From the NCBI GenBank assembly GCA_016699535.1, contig CP064980.1:1054001-1118000 (forward strand): DNA of 64,000 nt, read 5' to 3'. Below the pieces are notes generated by a model. It was not told where the DNA came from, did not search any database, and saw only the letters and a list, made by a program, of their open reading frames with translations. A program made the translations under genes and the position numbers. Source of the stretch: Myxococcales bacterium. GTDB taxonomy: Bacteria > Myxococcota_A > Polyangia > Polyangiales > GCA-016699535. Shown here one piece after another: positions 27,892 through 35,784 of this stretch (within the stretch, counting starts at the first letter, position 1; each line of letters opens with the position of its first letter).

Positions 27892-30800
27892 TCTATAGAC
27901 GATACCTTAGATAGAATGCGAGTTGTAGAGGTTGGGGAATTAAGCGTGCGGGTAATTGAGCCGATGGCTTGTCCCGTGGACTTTTCAGCATCACCGCCTG
28001 CTAGGGCAACCAACTGGAACTGGCCACCACCCGAATCATTAACAACCGTGCGGGTGCCGATGTAAGGGTCGGTTTCTTCGCTTTCATCGTAGCAGGTGGG
28101 GCGCTGGGTTACCCCGACTCCCATGACCAGCACATTGGAAATCGCCGGAAAGTGCCGTACCATGGTTCCAGAATCTGCGGGGTATTCAATTTCTGGCATA
28201 GGCAACGGCATGTCTTCCGTGCCGGTAGGATCGGCATCTTTGTAGTGCACTCCCCAGACGCGGCTTTCTCCGAAATCACAGGCATCGGATGATCCACTGA
28301 TGGATTTAAAGCTTCCAAAGTAGACACGGCCATCAAACAAATCGAGGGGACCGGTGACAAGCTCACCGTCATCGAGAGTGATCTCCCAGTTTACGGCCGC
28401 TGCCCAGGTCGTACCGGTATCACCAAAAGACAGTGTTTCGGTAAGAGAAACAACTCGGTTGGGCAAAATACCATCGAGCACGTCGGTGTTGCCGGTGCCA
28501 TGAATTATCACAACGTTGCCGTCTTCATCGACGGTCACCAGAGGCGCTTCGTAGGAAGGTTGACCTTCTTTGGGTAAGGCATCCCAGTAGATATCGTGAA
28601 AAGGATCGATGCTCCATTCTGTTGAATTTGCGGACGACATATCAACGCGCCACAGAATACCGTCAGCGTCAGAAACGTAGGCACGCGTTGCAATGGTCCC
28701 TACTTCGCCGGTGAACATGGCAGGTGTGCCGACGATTGGTGCGTTGATGTCACCTTCATCGAATTGTTTAAGTACATCCCCGCTTTCGACATCGACGATC
28801 CAAAATTGCCGGCCTTCTTTTGCTTTCCAACAGCTATGCTTTGAGCGAGCATTGGTGGTACCGGATGTTACAGGAGGATTGCCTTTACCATTGGCGTTGC
28901 AGCCGATGGGTCCATGATCTCGTGAGGTGTCAATGGCGCCACTGCCTCCGGGGAGCAAGGCAACCGCACGCTCTTGCAAGGTCCCGTTGTAGTTGAATAG
29001 GGCCTGACCGATCGCGGGTTTTCCATAAGTGAGACCCAGGTTAGTGTCGGTGAACTGCCATAGGAATTCAGGATTAAAGGGATCAGAGACGTCCATGGCG
29101 ATAAAGCCTTTACCGCCACCACGCAGTCCCATGATGAGCACGCTATGATAGGCGTTGGCGTTGGAGGCCATGCCTGGTGTGCGGCTAAAGAACACGTCTT
29201 TGACTACCGGCGTACTATCAACCATGTATTGTCTGGCGGTGACTAGGTCATCAAGTTTCGGCACAAGAAGTGGTGGCAGAAAACCCCAGAGCTCAGTTCC
29301 GCCGTCCAGAGTGCTGCCATCAAGCATTTCATGATCTTCTACCAAAAACGCGTGAAGGATGCCATCGTTGCTACCGACATAGACCACCGGTGGTCGATTG
29401 ATCACATCGTCGCGTTGTCTGAAAAGGTTATACGATTGATCTGCGATATCGGCATTTGGTTTTCCAACCACAACAGGCGAAGAGTGATAAATGTCACCTA
29501 AACGTTTGCCTTCGCGCGCACTTCCCGTTTCACCGTGAACCCAGTTGATTATTTCGACTTTGCGTGCCGTATCGTTTTGCTTGGCGCCCACAAGTTTATT
29601 TGCGATATCGGTATTGCCAACTGAAAAGCTTGCCAGATCGCCCCCTTGAATTACGCCTTCGAAGGCGCTGGTATTGTTGCCTGGTATGACTGTGTACAGA
29701 GTACGTGCAGTGACGCGATCGTTTAGGACTTCTTCAAAGCGATCATTTTCTGCAGAGCTAATGGCTTGAAGTTCTGGCTCAAGGGTATCGGGATTGCACA
29801 TGTAGCGTTTGCGTTCCAAAACTCCTGTCCATGGTTCACCACCACTTCCAACAGTAAAGCCAGTGGAAAATTGATACTGCCCCTGGGTTGAACTGTTTGC
29901 CGGGCCTGCGAATGCCGGAGCAGATCGGGTCGTTGTTCCAGGTGCTGCTTTATCAAGGGCTTCGGAAATACGCGCACGCAATTCATCAGCATTATCTGCA
30001 AAGAGTGCCTCAGTGGTACCCCCAGTTAGAGCGATGTCGTTTAGGGTGCTTTCTGCGTCGTCACCAACGTTAAAGCCAATCACAAACACCCCTTTGACGA
30101 TACCAGTGCAGGCGCCCGAGCCCGAGTCGTAATCGCAGAAGTCCGATGCAATTTCAGTGGGCAGTTCGTAGGGGCAGCTGTAAGTCGGGTTGCCGAAAGC
30201 ATCGAGTCCGTCACAGTCAAAACGAGCATCACGGTAGTCCTGATCGGGATAGCCATCTGTGATCAGCATGATATAGCGCGGCCGGCAGTTTTTGAATTCG
30301 TCTGTCTGAATATCGGCATGGTTATCGTAGTAGTAGCGCGCATCATCCAACGCACCGGCAATTGGCGTACCACCGTAGGGCCGTACGCCTAAAATGCCAT
30401 CTTGAACTTTCGAGTTAATGACAAGGTAGTCATCGGCGCCAAGACCCACCGAAATCATGGCACCTGAGTGCGTGCCCTCGTTTCGTACACCGTTATCAAC
30501 CATGTAATCAGTGGCGCAACCGGGGAAGGTCAAAAGCTTACGTTCACCGTAGGAATACATGCCTTCGGCGCCTTCGCTTTGTGCAATAAATGACGCTTGC
30601 TCAAAGGTCGATTGAGGTACAAGCGGATCAGCCGTGGTGAGTGTGCCCACACTATCAAAGGTCATCAAACCAAATTTCACACGTTCTTTATAGGTATCAA
30701 TGACGCCGTCTTCTTGCTGTGCAACATCAAGAGGAAGGGCGTGATGTGGTATGAAATAGCCGTAATCGTACTCGCCGCCAAAATCGGTACTACGGCGGTC

Positions 30801-31091
30801 CTTGGAAGTGCAATAAAAATTTTCATCCCAAGAACCCGTCAAAATCTCAACCAAGCTGGCCCAACGGTTACGTTCCGAAACAGTAGCATCGCCACACGTG
30901 GGATAACATTCGCTGCATGAGGGGGTAGTGCAAGCGCAACCCGCTTTGCGCTCCATGGAACCGGAAGTGTCTAAAATCAGCATCACAGAAGGGCGAACGT
31001 CTCGAATATCCGGTGCGCTTTGTGCGTGGGATACGATGGGCCACCATGCGATGGCCATGAACAACACTAGGTATAATAGTCGGTACTTCAT
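27888..31091 (-). CDS. pilY1: Type IV pilus tip-associated adhesin PilY1/PilC
   Basis: PilY1 caps the type IV pilus on the minor pilins, acting in pilus priming, adhesion and surface sensing. Start 31091 has AAGGA 7 nt upstream; ATG 31106 overlaps the pilX stop and is the alternative. The protein has 1067 residues with signal peptide MKYRLLYLVLFMAIAWWPIV. A von Willebrand A domain with MIDAS DTSGSM (about 37-42) covers the N-terminal 350 residues and includes Cys-rich inserts (CACTTPSCSECYPTC). The C-terminal PilC beta-propeller begins around 500 (RLGDIYHSSPVVVGKP, PVVYVGSNDGILHAF, MGLRGGGKGFIAMDVSDP). It follows four minor pilins in overlapping order. Confidence 0.95.
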   Translation of the reverse strand: MKYRLLYLVLFMAIAWWPIVSHAQSAPDIRDVRPSVMLILDTSGSMERKAGCACTTPSCSECYPTCGDATVSERNRWASLVEILTGSWDENFYCTSKDRRSTDFGGEYDYGYFIPHHALPLDVAQQEDGVIDTYKERVKFGLMTFDSVGTLTTADPLVPQSTFEQASFIAQSEGAEGMYSYGERKLLTFPGCATDYMVDNGVRNEGTHSGAMISVGLGADDYLVINSKVQDGILGVRPYGGTPIAGALDDARYYYDNHADIQTDEFKNCRPRYIMLITDGYPDQDYRDARFDCDGLDAFGNPTYSCPYELPTEIASDFCDYDSGSGACTGIVKGVFVIGFNVGDDAESTLNDIALTGGTTEALFADNADELRARISEALDKAAPGTTTRSAPAFAGPANSSTQGQYQFSTGFTVGSGGEPWTGVLERKRYMCNPDTLEPELQAISSAENDRFEEVLNDRVTARTLYTVIPGNNTSAFEGVIQGGDLASFSVGNTDIANKLVGAKQNDTARKVEIINWVHGETGSAREGKRLGDIYHSSPVVVGKPNADIADQSYNLFRQRDDVINRPPVVYVGSNDGILHAFLVEDHEMLDGSTLDGGTELWGFLPPLLVPKLDDLVTARQYMVDSTPVVKDVFFSRTPGMASNANAYHSVLIMGLRGGGKGFIAMDVSDPFNPEFLWQFTDTNLGLTYGKPAIGQALFNYNGTLQERAVALLPGGSGAIDTSRDHGPIGCNANGKGNPPVTSGTTNARSKHSCWKAKEGRQFWIVDVESGDVLKQFDEGDINAPIVGTPAMFTGEVGTIATRAYVSDADGILWRVDMSSANSTEWSIDPFHDIYWDALPKEGQPSYEAPLVTVDEDGNVVIIHGTGNTDVLDGILPNRVVSLTETLSFGDTGTTWAAAVNWEITLDDGELVTGPLDLFDGRVYFGSFKSISGSSDACDFGESRVWGVHYKDADPTGTEDMPLPMPEIEYPADSGTMVRHFPAISNVLVMGVGVTQRPTCYDESEETDPYIGTRTVVNDSGGGQFQLVALAGGDAEKSTGQAIGSITRTLNSPTSTTRILSKVSSIE

Positions 31092-31102
31092 CTTGCTGTC
31101 CT

Positions 31103-31729
31103 TCATTTTGCCATAGGTCCTGATCGTGCGATGACGCGACCCACGGATACAGAATCCATGGCTGAAACTTTGTCGCTGCTTTGTCCAGTTTGCGGGATGT
31201 ATGTACGCCCACGAATTGTATAGGTTGCAACCATGTACTTTAATGCGCCGCCGCCATCGAGACGGTAGCCGGGAACGGTCCCTGTGTAAGTGTAGTTGTC
31301 GTTGACATCGACAGTGAAAGTCGGTTGATACGGGACATGGCCAAGCGAATTGTCCGATGAGCCAATCTCAATTGGCGAGTGGTTTGCAGATTGAGTTGAC
31401 TGATCCACTGCAAAGTCAGCGAGTGTGAGACGAAAGCCCTGTTTGCCACTCAATAGACTTGGTTCGTTTGTAAGTGCAGGTGCTGTGGAACTTGCCATAA
31501 TATGTGCAAGAACGTTTGGTGAGGTTTGATCTACCCAGGACATCGCTGATTCGATGCCAGCTTCGGTTATATAGTGTGTTTGAATAGCTTGACGCTCATG
31601 TCCTGCGGAACGGATTTCAAGACCGGTCGATTGAATAGCGAAAGTCGCAGTAGCGGTGCTCATGAGTAAAATGAGCATCACGATGAGCATCGCAGCGCCT
31701 TCTTCTTTTCTGTGTGTCTGTCGTTTCAT
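31103..31729 (-). CDS. pilX: Minor pilin assembly protein PilX-like
   Basis: The protein has 208 residues. Start ATG 31729 shares a base with the pilW stop (TAATG). The N-terminus EEGAAMLIVMLILLMSTATATFAIQ is the PilX-type form of the prepilin helix, with Gly-Ala before the hydrophobic stretch. Then LEIRSAGHERQAIQTHYITEAGIESAMSW matches the PilX N-terminal region. PilX is part of the minor-pilin complex that initiates pilus assembly with PilV, PilW and FimU. The stop overlaps the first pilY1 ATG. Confidence 0.85.
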   Translation of the reverse strand: MKRQTHRKEEGAAMLIVMLILLMSTATATFAIQSTGLEIRSAGHERQAIQTHYITEAGIESAMSWVDQTSPNVLAHIMASSTAPALTNEPSLLSGKQGFRLTLADFAVDQSTQSANHSPIEIGSSDNSLGHVPYQPTFTVDVNDNYTYTGTVPGYRLDGGGALKYMVATYTIRGRTYIPQTGQSSDKVSAMDSVSVGRVIARSGPMAK

Positions 31730-32865
31730 TAGTTCACCATGTTGGGCATGAAAATTTCTGTTTCAATAGTTCTGACACGAGCTGCGCCGGCTGCCGAGGC
31801 ATTTGCGCGATAACGCGTAAGAGGAGCCCCGCTTGCGCGTGCAACCCAAGGGAAACGTGCATCTTGAAAAGGCGTACGTGCTGATAGCCTTACAATGGCG
31901 CTTCGAACCTGTTCAGGATTTGCGGCAATAGCGGTTGCTGCTGCTGCGTCCGATACGCGTGCCAAACTTGGAGCAACCCCGGGACCAGAAGTATCCAAAA
32001 TAAAATCGACGTTGAAATCAACAACGTATTCCATAACCACGCGTTCGCTGTTTGCAACGGCTGTGCCGCTTGAATTAAGCTCTCGGCGAATAAGTTGCAC
32101 GCTTTGGGAACCCATGGCTGTAGCGGCGGTGCTGCTCAGAGGGTCGAGGTTACCGCCGATGTTGCCAACGTAGTATTCGACTCGAGACAGCGGAGCGACC
32201 GTAGCTCCCACGCCAATGCCGCCAAGGCAAAGACTTCCTACGGTAAGCGCGGGTGAGAAAGTAACGCTGGCATTGGTAGCGCTTTTTGCTGTGATGTTTC
32301 CGAAAAAATGAACGCCTTGCAATGTTTCAATATGAAGGACGCGTCCTACCCGGAAAGCATCATCATACAAGGTTGAGCTAAAAGGTGTTCCTGTTGTAGT
32401 CAGATGAAAACTGCGACGGAAGCCTTGCCAATCACGTTGCAAATAAACCAGATTTCCGGCGCTATCGAAACCCGAACTAAAATAGTTATCGGAGGTTGCG
32501 TAATTTCCGGTGAGTATTAAGCGGTCCGCTTGCACACCGTGTGCTGAGGCGTTTGGTATTTGAGCAGAGTCCGCATTGTTGGTAAAGGCGACAGCCTGTA
32601 CACTAATGGCAGTGGTTCCACAGGTGTTCTCGTTAGCGGAGTTGGGCGTTCCCAAAAAACCAGCGCGTGCAATGTCTCGGCGTATTTGCTCAACGGCAAT
32701 GCGTAGTGAAAGTTGGGTTTGAGCAATGCGTTGCTGTTCTTGAAAATGTTTTGCAGACGCTCCGCCAAGCATATAGACGGACGAAACAACCGTGGCACTC
32801 AGTGCAAGCGCAACCATGAGTTCCAAGAGCGAAAAGCCAGAGCGATGTGATTGAGTGTATCTCAT
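31729..32865 (-). CDS. pilW: Minor pilin PilW
   Basis: The protein has 378 residues. Start ATG 32865 overlaps the pilV stop as ATGA. A class III prepilin signal is seen: HRSG|FSLLELMVALALSATVV, cut after Gly with Glu at position 5 of the mature helix. The following region (LRIAVEQIRRDIARAGFLG) is the PilW signature. The C-terminal part is beta-rich, as for PilW/GspJ-type pseudopilins. It is the largest minor pilin of the set. Confidence 0.9.
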   Translation of the reverse strand: MRYTQSHRSGFSLLELMVALALSATVVSSVYMLGGASAKHFQEQQRIAQTQLSLRIAVEQIRRDIARAGFLGTPNSANENTCGTTAISVQAVAFTNNADSAQIPNASAHGVQADRLILTGNYATSDNYFSSGFDSAGNLVYLQRDWQGFRRSFHLTTTGTPFSSTLYDDAFRVGRVLHIETLQGVHFFGNITAKSATNASVTFSPALTVGSLCLGGIGVGATVAPLSRVEYYVGNIGGNLDPLSSTAATAMGSQSVQLIRRELNSSGTAVANSERVVMEYVVDFNVDFILDTSGPGVAPSLARVSDAAAATAIAANPEQVRSAIVRLSARTPFQDARFPWVARASGAPLTRYRANASAAGAARVRTIETEIFMPNMVN

Positions 32866-33449
32866 ATGGGATACCACCTCACGACATTTGCCGCAGAAAT
32901 GAAATGAAGGTCTGTGTTTCCTGTAAGTGTTTCAGGATCTGTCCCATCAGCACACGCAGCATAGGGACTCGCGTCAATACTATTTTTAGGCCACCATACG
33001 CGAACTTCCGTTCGTAGAGACTGCCCAGGGGTAACCCACTCCACTCGGACGTTTATACAAAAACGCATGCTGGCGTTTGTACTGGTATCGAAACCAAAAT
33101 GATCGAAGGCATGGGATTCGCTAGCGGCGGCAGGGTCGGGAACAAACCAACCGTTTCCTACTTCAGAGAGGTACCTTGTAGAGGTCAAGTTGGCAGCTCC
33201 TGCGCCATCTCCACCGATGTTCCAAAGTAGAGAATCGCGTTTTAGTCGTTCCATCCACGTACGCATGACATTGTTGGCTGTGGAGATCTCACGAGCAGAT
33301 AAGTTGGCGTGAGTTGAGGCTTGGTGCAATCCCATGATGCCAACGGCTCCCATTTTTAGAATACCCCTGGCCATCATGACCTCAACCAGAGTGTAGCCGA
33401 GTCGTTGGCGCATTTTTTTGCGATGATTGTTTTGTAGTGCAACTCTCAT
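32862..33449 (-). CDS. pilV: Minor pilin PilV
   Basis: Start ATG 33449 overlaps the fimU stop as ATGA; the internal ATG 33413 would give a shorter leader. The protein has 195 residues. The prepilin helix is RLG|YTLVEVMMARGILKMGAVGIMGLHQA, close to the PilV consensus with G-A-x-G-L. TANNVMRTWMERLKRDSLLW then matches the PilV N-domain. It works as part of the initiating minor-pilin complex. Confidence 0.88.
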   Translation of the reverse strand: MRVALQNNHRKKMRQRLGYTLVEVMMARGILKMGAVGIMGLHQASTHANLSAREISTANNVMRTWMERLKRDSLLWNIGGDGAGAANLTSTRYLSEVGNGWFVPDPAAASESHAFDHFGFDTSTNASMRFCINVRVEWVTPGQSLRTEVRVWWPKNSIDASPYAACADGTDPETLTGNTDLHFISAANVVRWYPI

Positions 33450-34057
33450 TGCATCACCCTCGGTGCGCCGCCTAAAGGAAATACGGCCCACCTTCTGACT
33501 CCACGAAAAGCTGTGCCAAGTTTACCTTGAAACCAAAAAGCATATCCTCCGCTTACTCCGTTAGTATTGTTTTGATCGGAAAACGGAGCCGTTGAAGCAA
33601 TACGGTGCCACAACATGCCTGAGCTTGTATAGCAAAGGTCGACCAGTGCTTCATCGGGGGAGCCTTCCATTTGCACAAAGTTCGTGGCTGAAAAGCGATA
33701 CTTGCTATCACCTAGGTTTACTTCAGCGACACAGTTCGGTGCAGTGCAGCTTGTTCCTGATGTGATAGTAGACCAGTCAGTGGTGTTACAGCCGCTATTG
33801 CTGCCGCGGTACAAACGAAGCATGCCAAGTGAATCAGGATTTGAAGCTTTCGTAAAACGAAGCAGGTGAGCCGTACCTAGAGCCAGTGCTTCAGAGCGAG
33901 CTTGGCGTCCAATACGCAACGCATCCAGTTGAGCTTGTGCTACGCGCCTTTCAGCCATTGCGGTTCCAATAGCGGGCGCAGCAAGGGCTGCGCTGCCACC
34001 TATAATGGATACAGCGATGAGAAGCTCTAACAGCGTAAATCCTGAGTTGTATTTCAT
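33446..34057 (-). CDS. fimU: Minor pilin FimU/GspH-type
   Basis: The protein has 203 residues. Start ATG 34057 is preceded by AGGGGTGG; ATG 34078 is an alternative. The prepilin site is MKYNSG|FTLLELLIAVSIIGG, a short leader with Glu5. AERRVAQAQLDALRIGRQARSEALALG follows the GspH/FimT pattern. Cys pairs near the middle (CNTTDWSTITSGTSCTAPNC) suggest a disulfide. It is the first gene of the overlapping operon fimU-pilV-pilW-pilX-pilY1 plus three envelope genes. Confidence 0.88.
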   Translation of the reverse strand: MKYNSGFTLLELLIAVSIIGGSAALAAPAIGTAMAERRVAQAQLDALRIGRQARSEALALGTAHLLRFTKASNPDSLGMLRLYRGSNSGCNTTDWSTITSGTSCTAPNCVAEVNLGDSKYRFSATNFVQMEGSPDEALVDLCYTSSGMLWHRIASTAPFSDQNNTNGVSGGYAFWFQGKLGTAFRGVRRWAVFPLGGAPRVMQ

Positions 34058-34225
34058 GCCACCCCTATGAGAATGCAATGCACGTGCCTCTTGTGTAATA
34101 ACTCTAAGTTAATGAATTTATAGGAATTTACGAATTAGCTGTAGTTCTTGGGCCCTGCATCGGATGCGGCACTATGAAAAAGTTGCTTAGTTGGGCTCAA
34201 TGTAGGGCCATGTGGCACTTTGCAG

Positions 34226-34255
34226 TTGGCAAGGACAGCATTGTTCCGCTAAAGT
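34226..34255 (+). promoter_or_regulatory. Possible sigma70-type promoter of the tRNA-Leu gene
   Basis: TTGGCA (34226-34231) and TAAAGT (34250-34255) are separated by 18 nt and lie 40 nt upstream of the tRNA. The match to -35/-10 consensus is moderate. Confidence 0.35.
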
Positions 34256-34295
34256 AGTCGCCCGAACACGGCCAGTGGTTTTTGATGTTCTGAAT

Positions 34296-34379
<84 letters not shown>

Positions 34380-34408
34380 CTAAGGTTAGTTTTAGCTGTT
34401 TGGACCGC

Positions 34409-34879
34409 TTTAACTGTTTGTACCGCTGCGTAGCAGCGCTCCAAAGAGGGGATTCACGCGAATCCCCTCCCGAGCGCGCTATGCGCGTCGGCTCCCTCCC
34501 CTGCGGGCTCGCGTTGCTCGCGGAGTGGTTGGGTAGGTAATTTTGGAACTGGTTTGGTTTTTGGCTTTAACAATTTGGACCGCTGCGTAGCAGCGCTCCA
34601 AAGAGGGGATTCACGACAATCCCCTCCCGAGCGCGCTATGCGCGTCGGCTCCCTCCCCTGCGGGCTCGCTTTGCGAGCGGGGTGACTGGGTGGGTAATTT
34701 TGGAATTGGTTTGCTCTTTAGCTTTGACTGTTTGTACCGCTGCGTAGCAGCGCTCCAAAGAGGGGAGACACGCGAATCCCCTCCCGAGCGCGCTATGCGC
34801 GTCGGCTCCCTCCCCTGCGGGCTCGCGCTGCTCGCGGGGTGGTTGGGTAGGTAATGTTGGAACTGGTTAGGGTGTTTAC
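34409..34879. repeat. Three tandem copies of a 157-bp multi-hairpin repeat
   Basis: Copies start near 34409, 34566 and 34723; the marker ACCGCTGCG falls at 34422, 34579 and 34736, exactly 157 bp apart. Each copy contains GCTGC-GTA-GCAGC, then a GGGG...CCCC hairpin (34448-34467 in copy 1), CCGAGCGCGC-TAT-GCGCGTCGG (34470-34491), CCCCTGCGGG and GCTCGCGTTGCTCGCGG, then an A/T-rich spacer. The same family appears twice in inverse orientation at 63455-63770 with compensatory changes. No convincing ORF. Confidence 0.85.
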
Positions 34880-35784
34880 TTAATTTTTTTGGGGTTTAGC
34901 CAGTTGAAGATTGATTTGGTGAAGCTGGGGCTTGGGGTGATGTTGTGGACGCCGTTTGTGATGGTCCAGAGTTGGATGTCGCTCGTAGTGCTGCAATTGT
35001 GGTTGTAGAGGCGAGTGAATGTTTCATCGCCCGGGGTGTTGGCGTCAAGATCGAGCTTTGGCCCTTCATCAAAAGTGTTGCCATCACAGCCGGCGCGGTT
35101 GGCCCAGCGCACAATGGTTTCTTCGGCGCCAGGAAAGGGGCCATCGCCCACGTAACTTACGAGTTCGTCTTGATCCCCGTGAATATGAAGAGCATGGATG
35201 GCGTCTGGATAGGCGCATTGACTCGGATCCGAGAAGCTTGCTCCAGCGTAGCTTACTACTGCAGCAAAGGTGTTTTGCAGTTCACAGACCATACGATAAG
35301 CCATAAAGCCACCGTTTGAGTGTCCTACGATATAAATGCGAGATGCATCGATCGTGTAATTGCTTTTAGCTTCCTCAATGACGCTACTTAAATACGCTAC
35401 ATCGTCGACCTTTTTTCCTGAGAGATTGCAGCATTCGTCGGTAGCATTCCAGAACTGAAAACCATTGCTATCTTGCGAGCCTTGCGGTGCAATCATGATA
35501 AAACCATATGCTTCAGCTTCCGCGCCGTAGGCGAAGTGGTCGTCTATATTCTCTGCTGTATCGGTGAGTCCATGAAGAAGCAGAAGCAAAGGCGTAGGCA
35601 CGCTATCATCGTAATCAGAGGGAATGACAACAAGTGCTTCGCTTCGAACGGGTGTTTCCATACTATTGTCATGGCTATGCTCCGAGCAAGCCGATGCCGA
35701 AACAAGGACCAAAACAATAACAAGGAGAAGAAAATAGCTGATGTTAGAGTGAGATTTCCAACAGAATGAACTTGTTATTCTCAT
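34876..35784 (-). CDS. PHB-depolymerase/LpqC-like esterase lipoprotein
   Basis: ATG 35784 is chosen; 35802 is possible. The N-terminus has a strong hydrophobic signal ending in LVSASAC, a lipobox. The alpha/beta hydrolase core shows PLLLLLHGLTDTAENID (oxyanion region), the nucleophile elbow GHSNGGF, Asp in IHGDQDELVSY and His in TNGVHN. This matches the esterase_phb family, which includes polyhydroxybutyrate depolymerases and feruloyl/acetylxylan esterases. The substrate is not predictable. About 302 residues. It overlaps the 3' end of the glycosyltransferase gene by 41 bp, so the two are probably co-transcribed. Confidence 0.87.
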   Translation of the reverse strand: MRITSSFCWKSHSNISYFLLLVIVLVLVSASACSEHSHDNSMETPVRSEALVVIPSDYDDSVPTPLLLLLHGLTDTAENIDDHFAYGAEAEAYGFIMIAPQGSQDSNGFQFWNATDECCNLSGKKVDDVAYLSSVIEEAKSNYTIDASRIYIVGHSNGGFMAYRMVCELQNTFAAVVSYAGASFSDPSQCAYPDAIHALHIHGDQDELVSYVGDGPFPGAEETIVRWANRAGCDGNTFDEGPKLDLDANTPGDETFTRLYNHNCSTTSDIQLWTITNGVHNITPSPSFTKSIFNWLNPKKIK

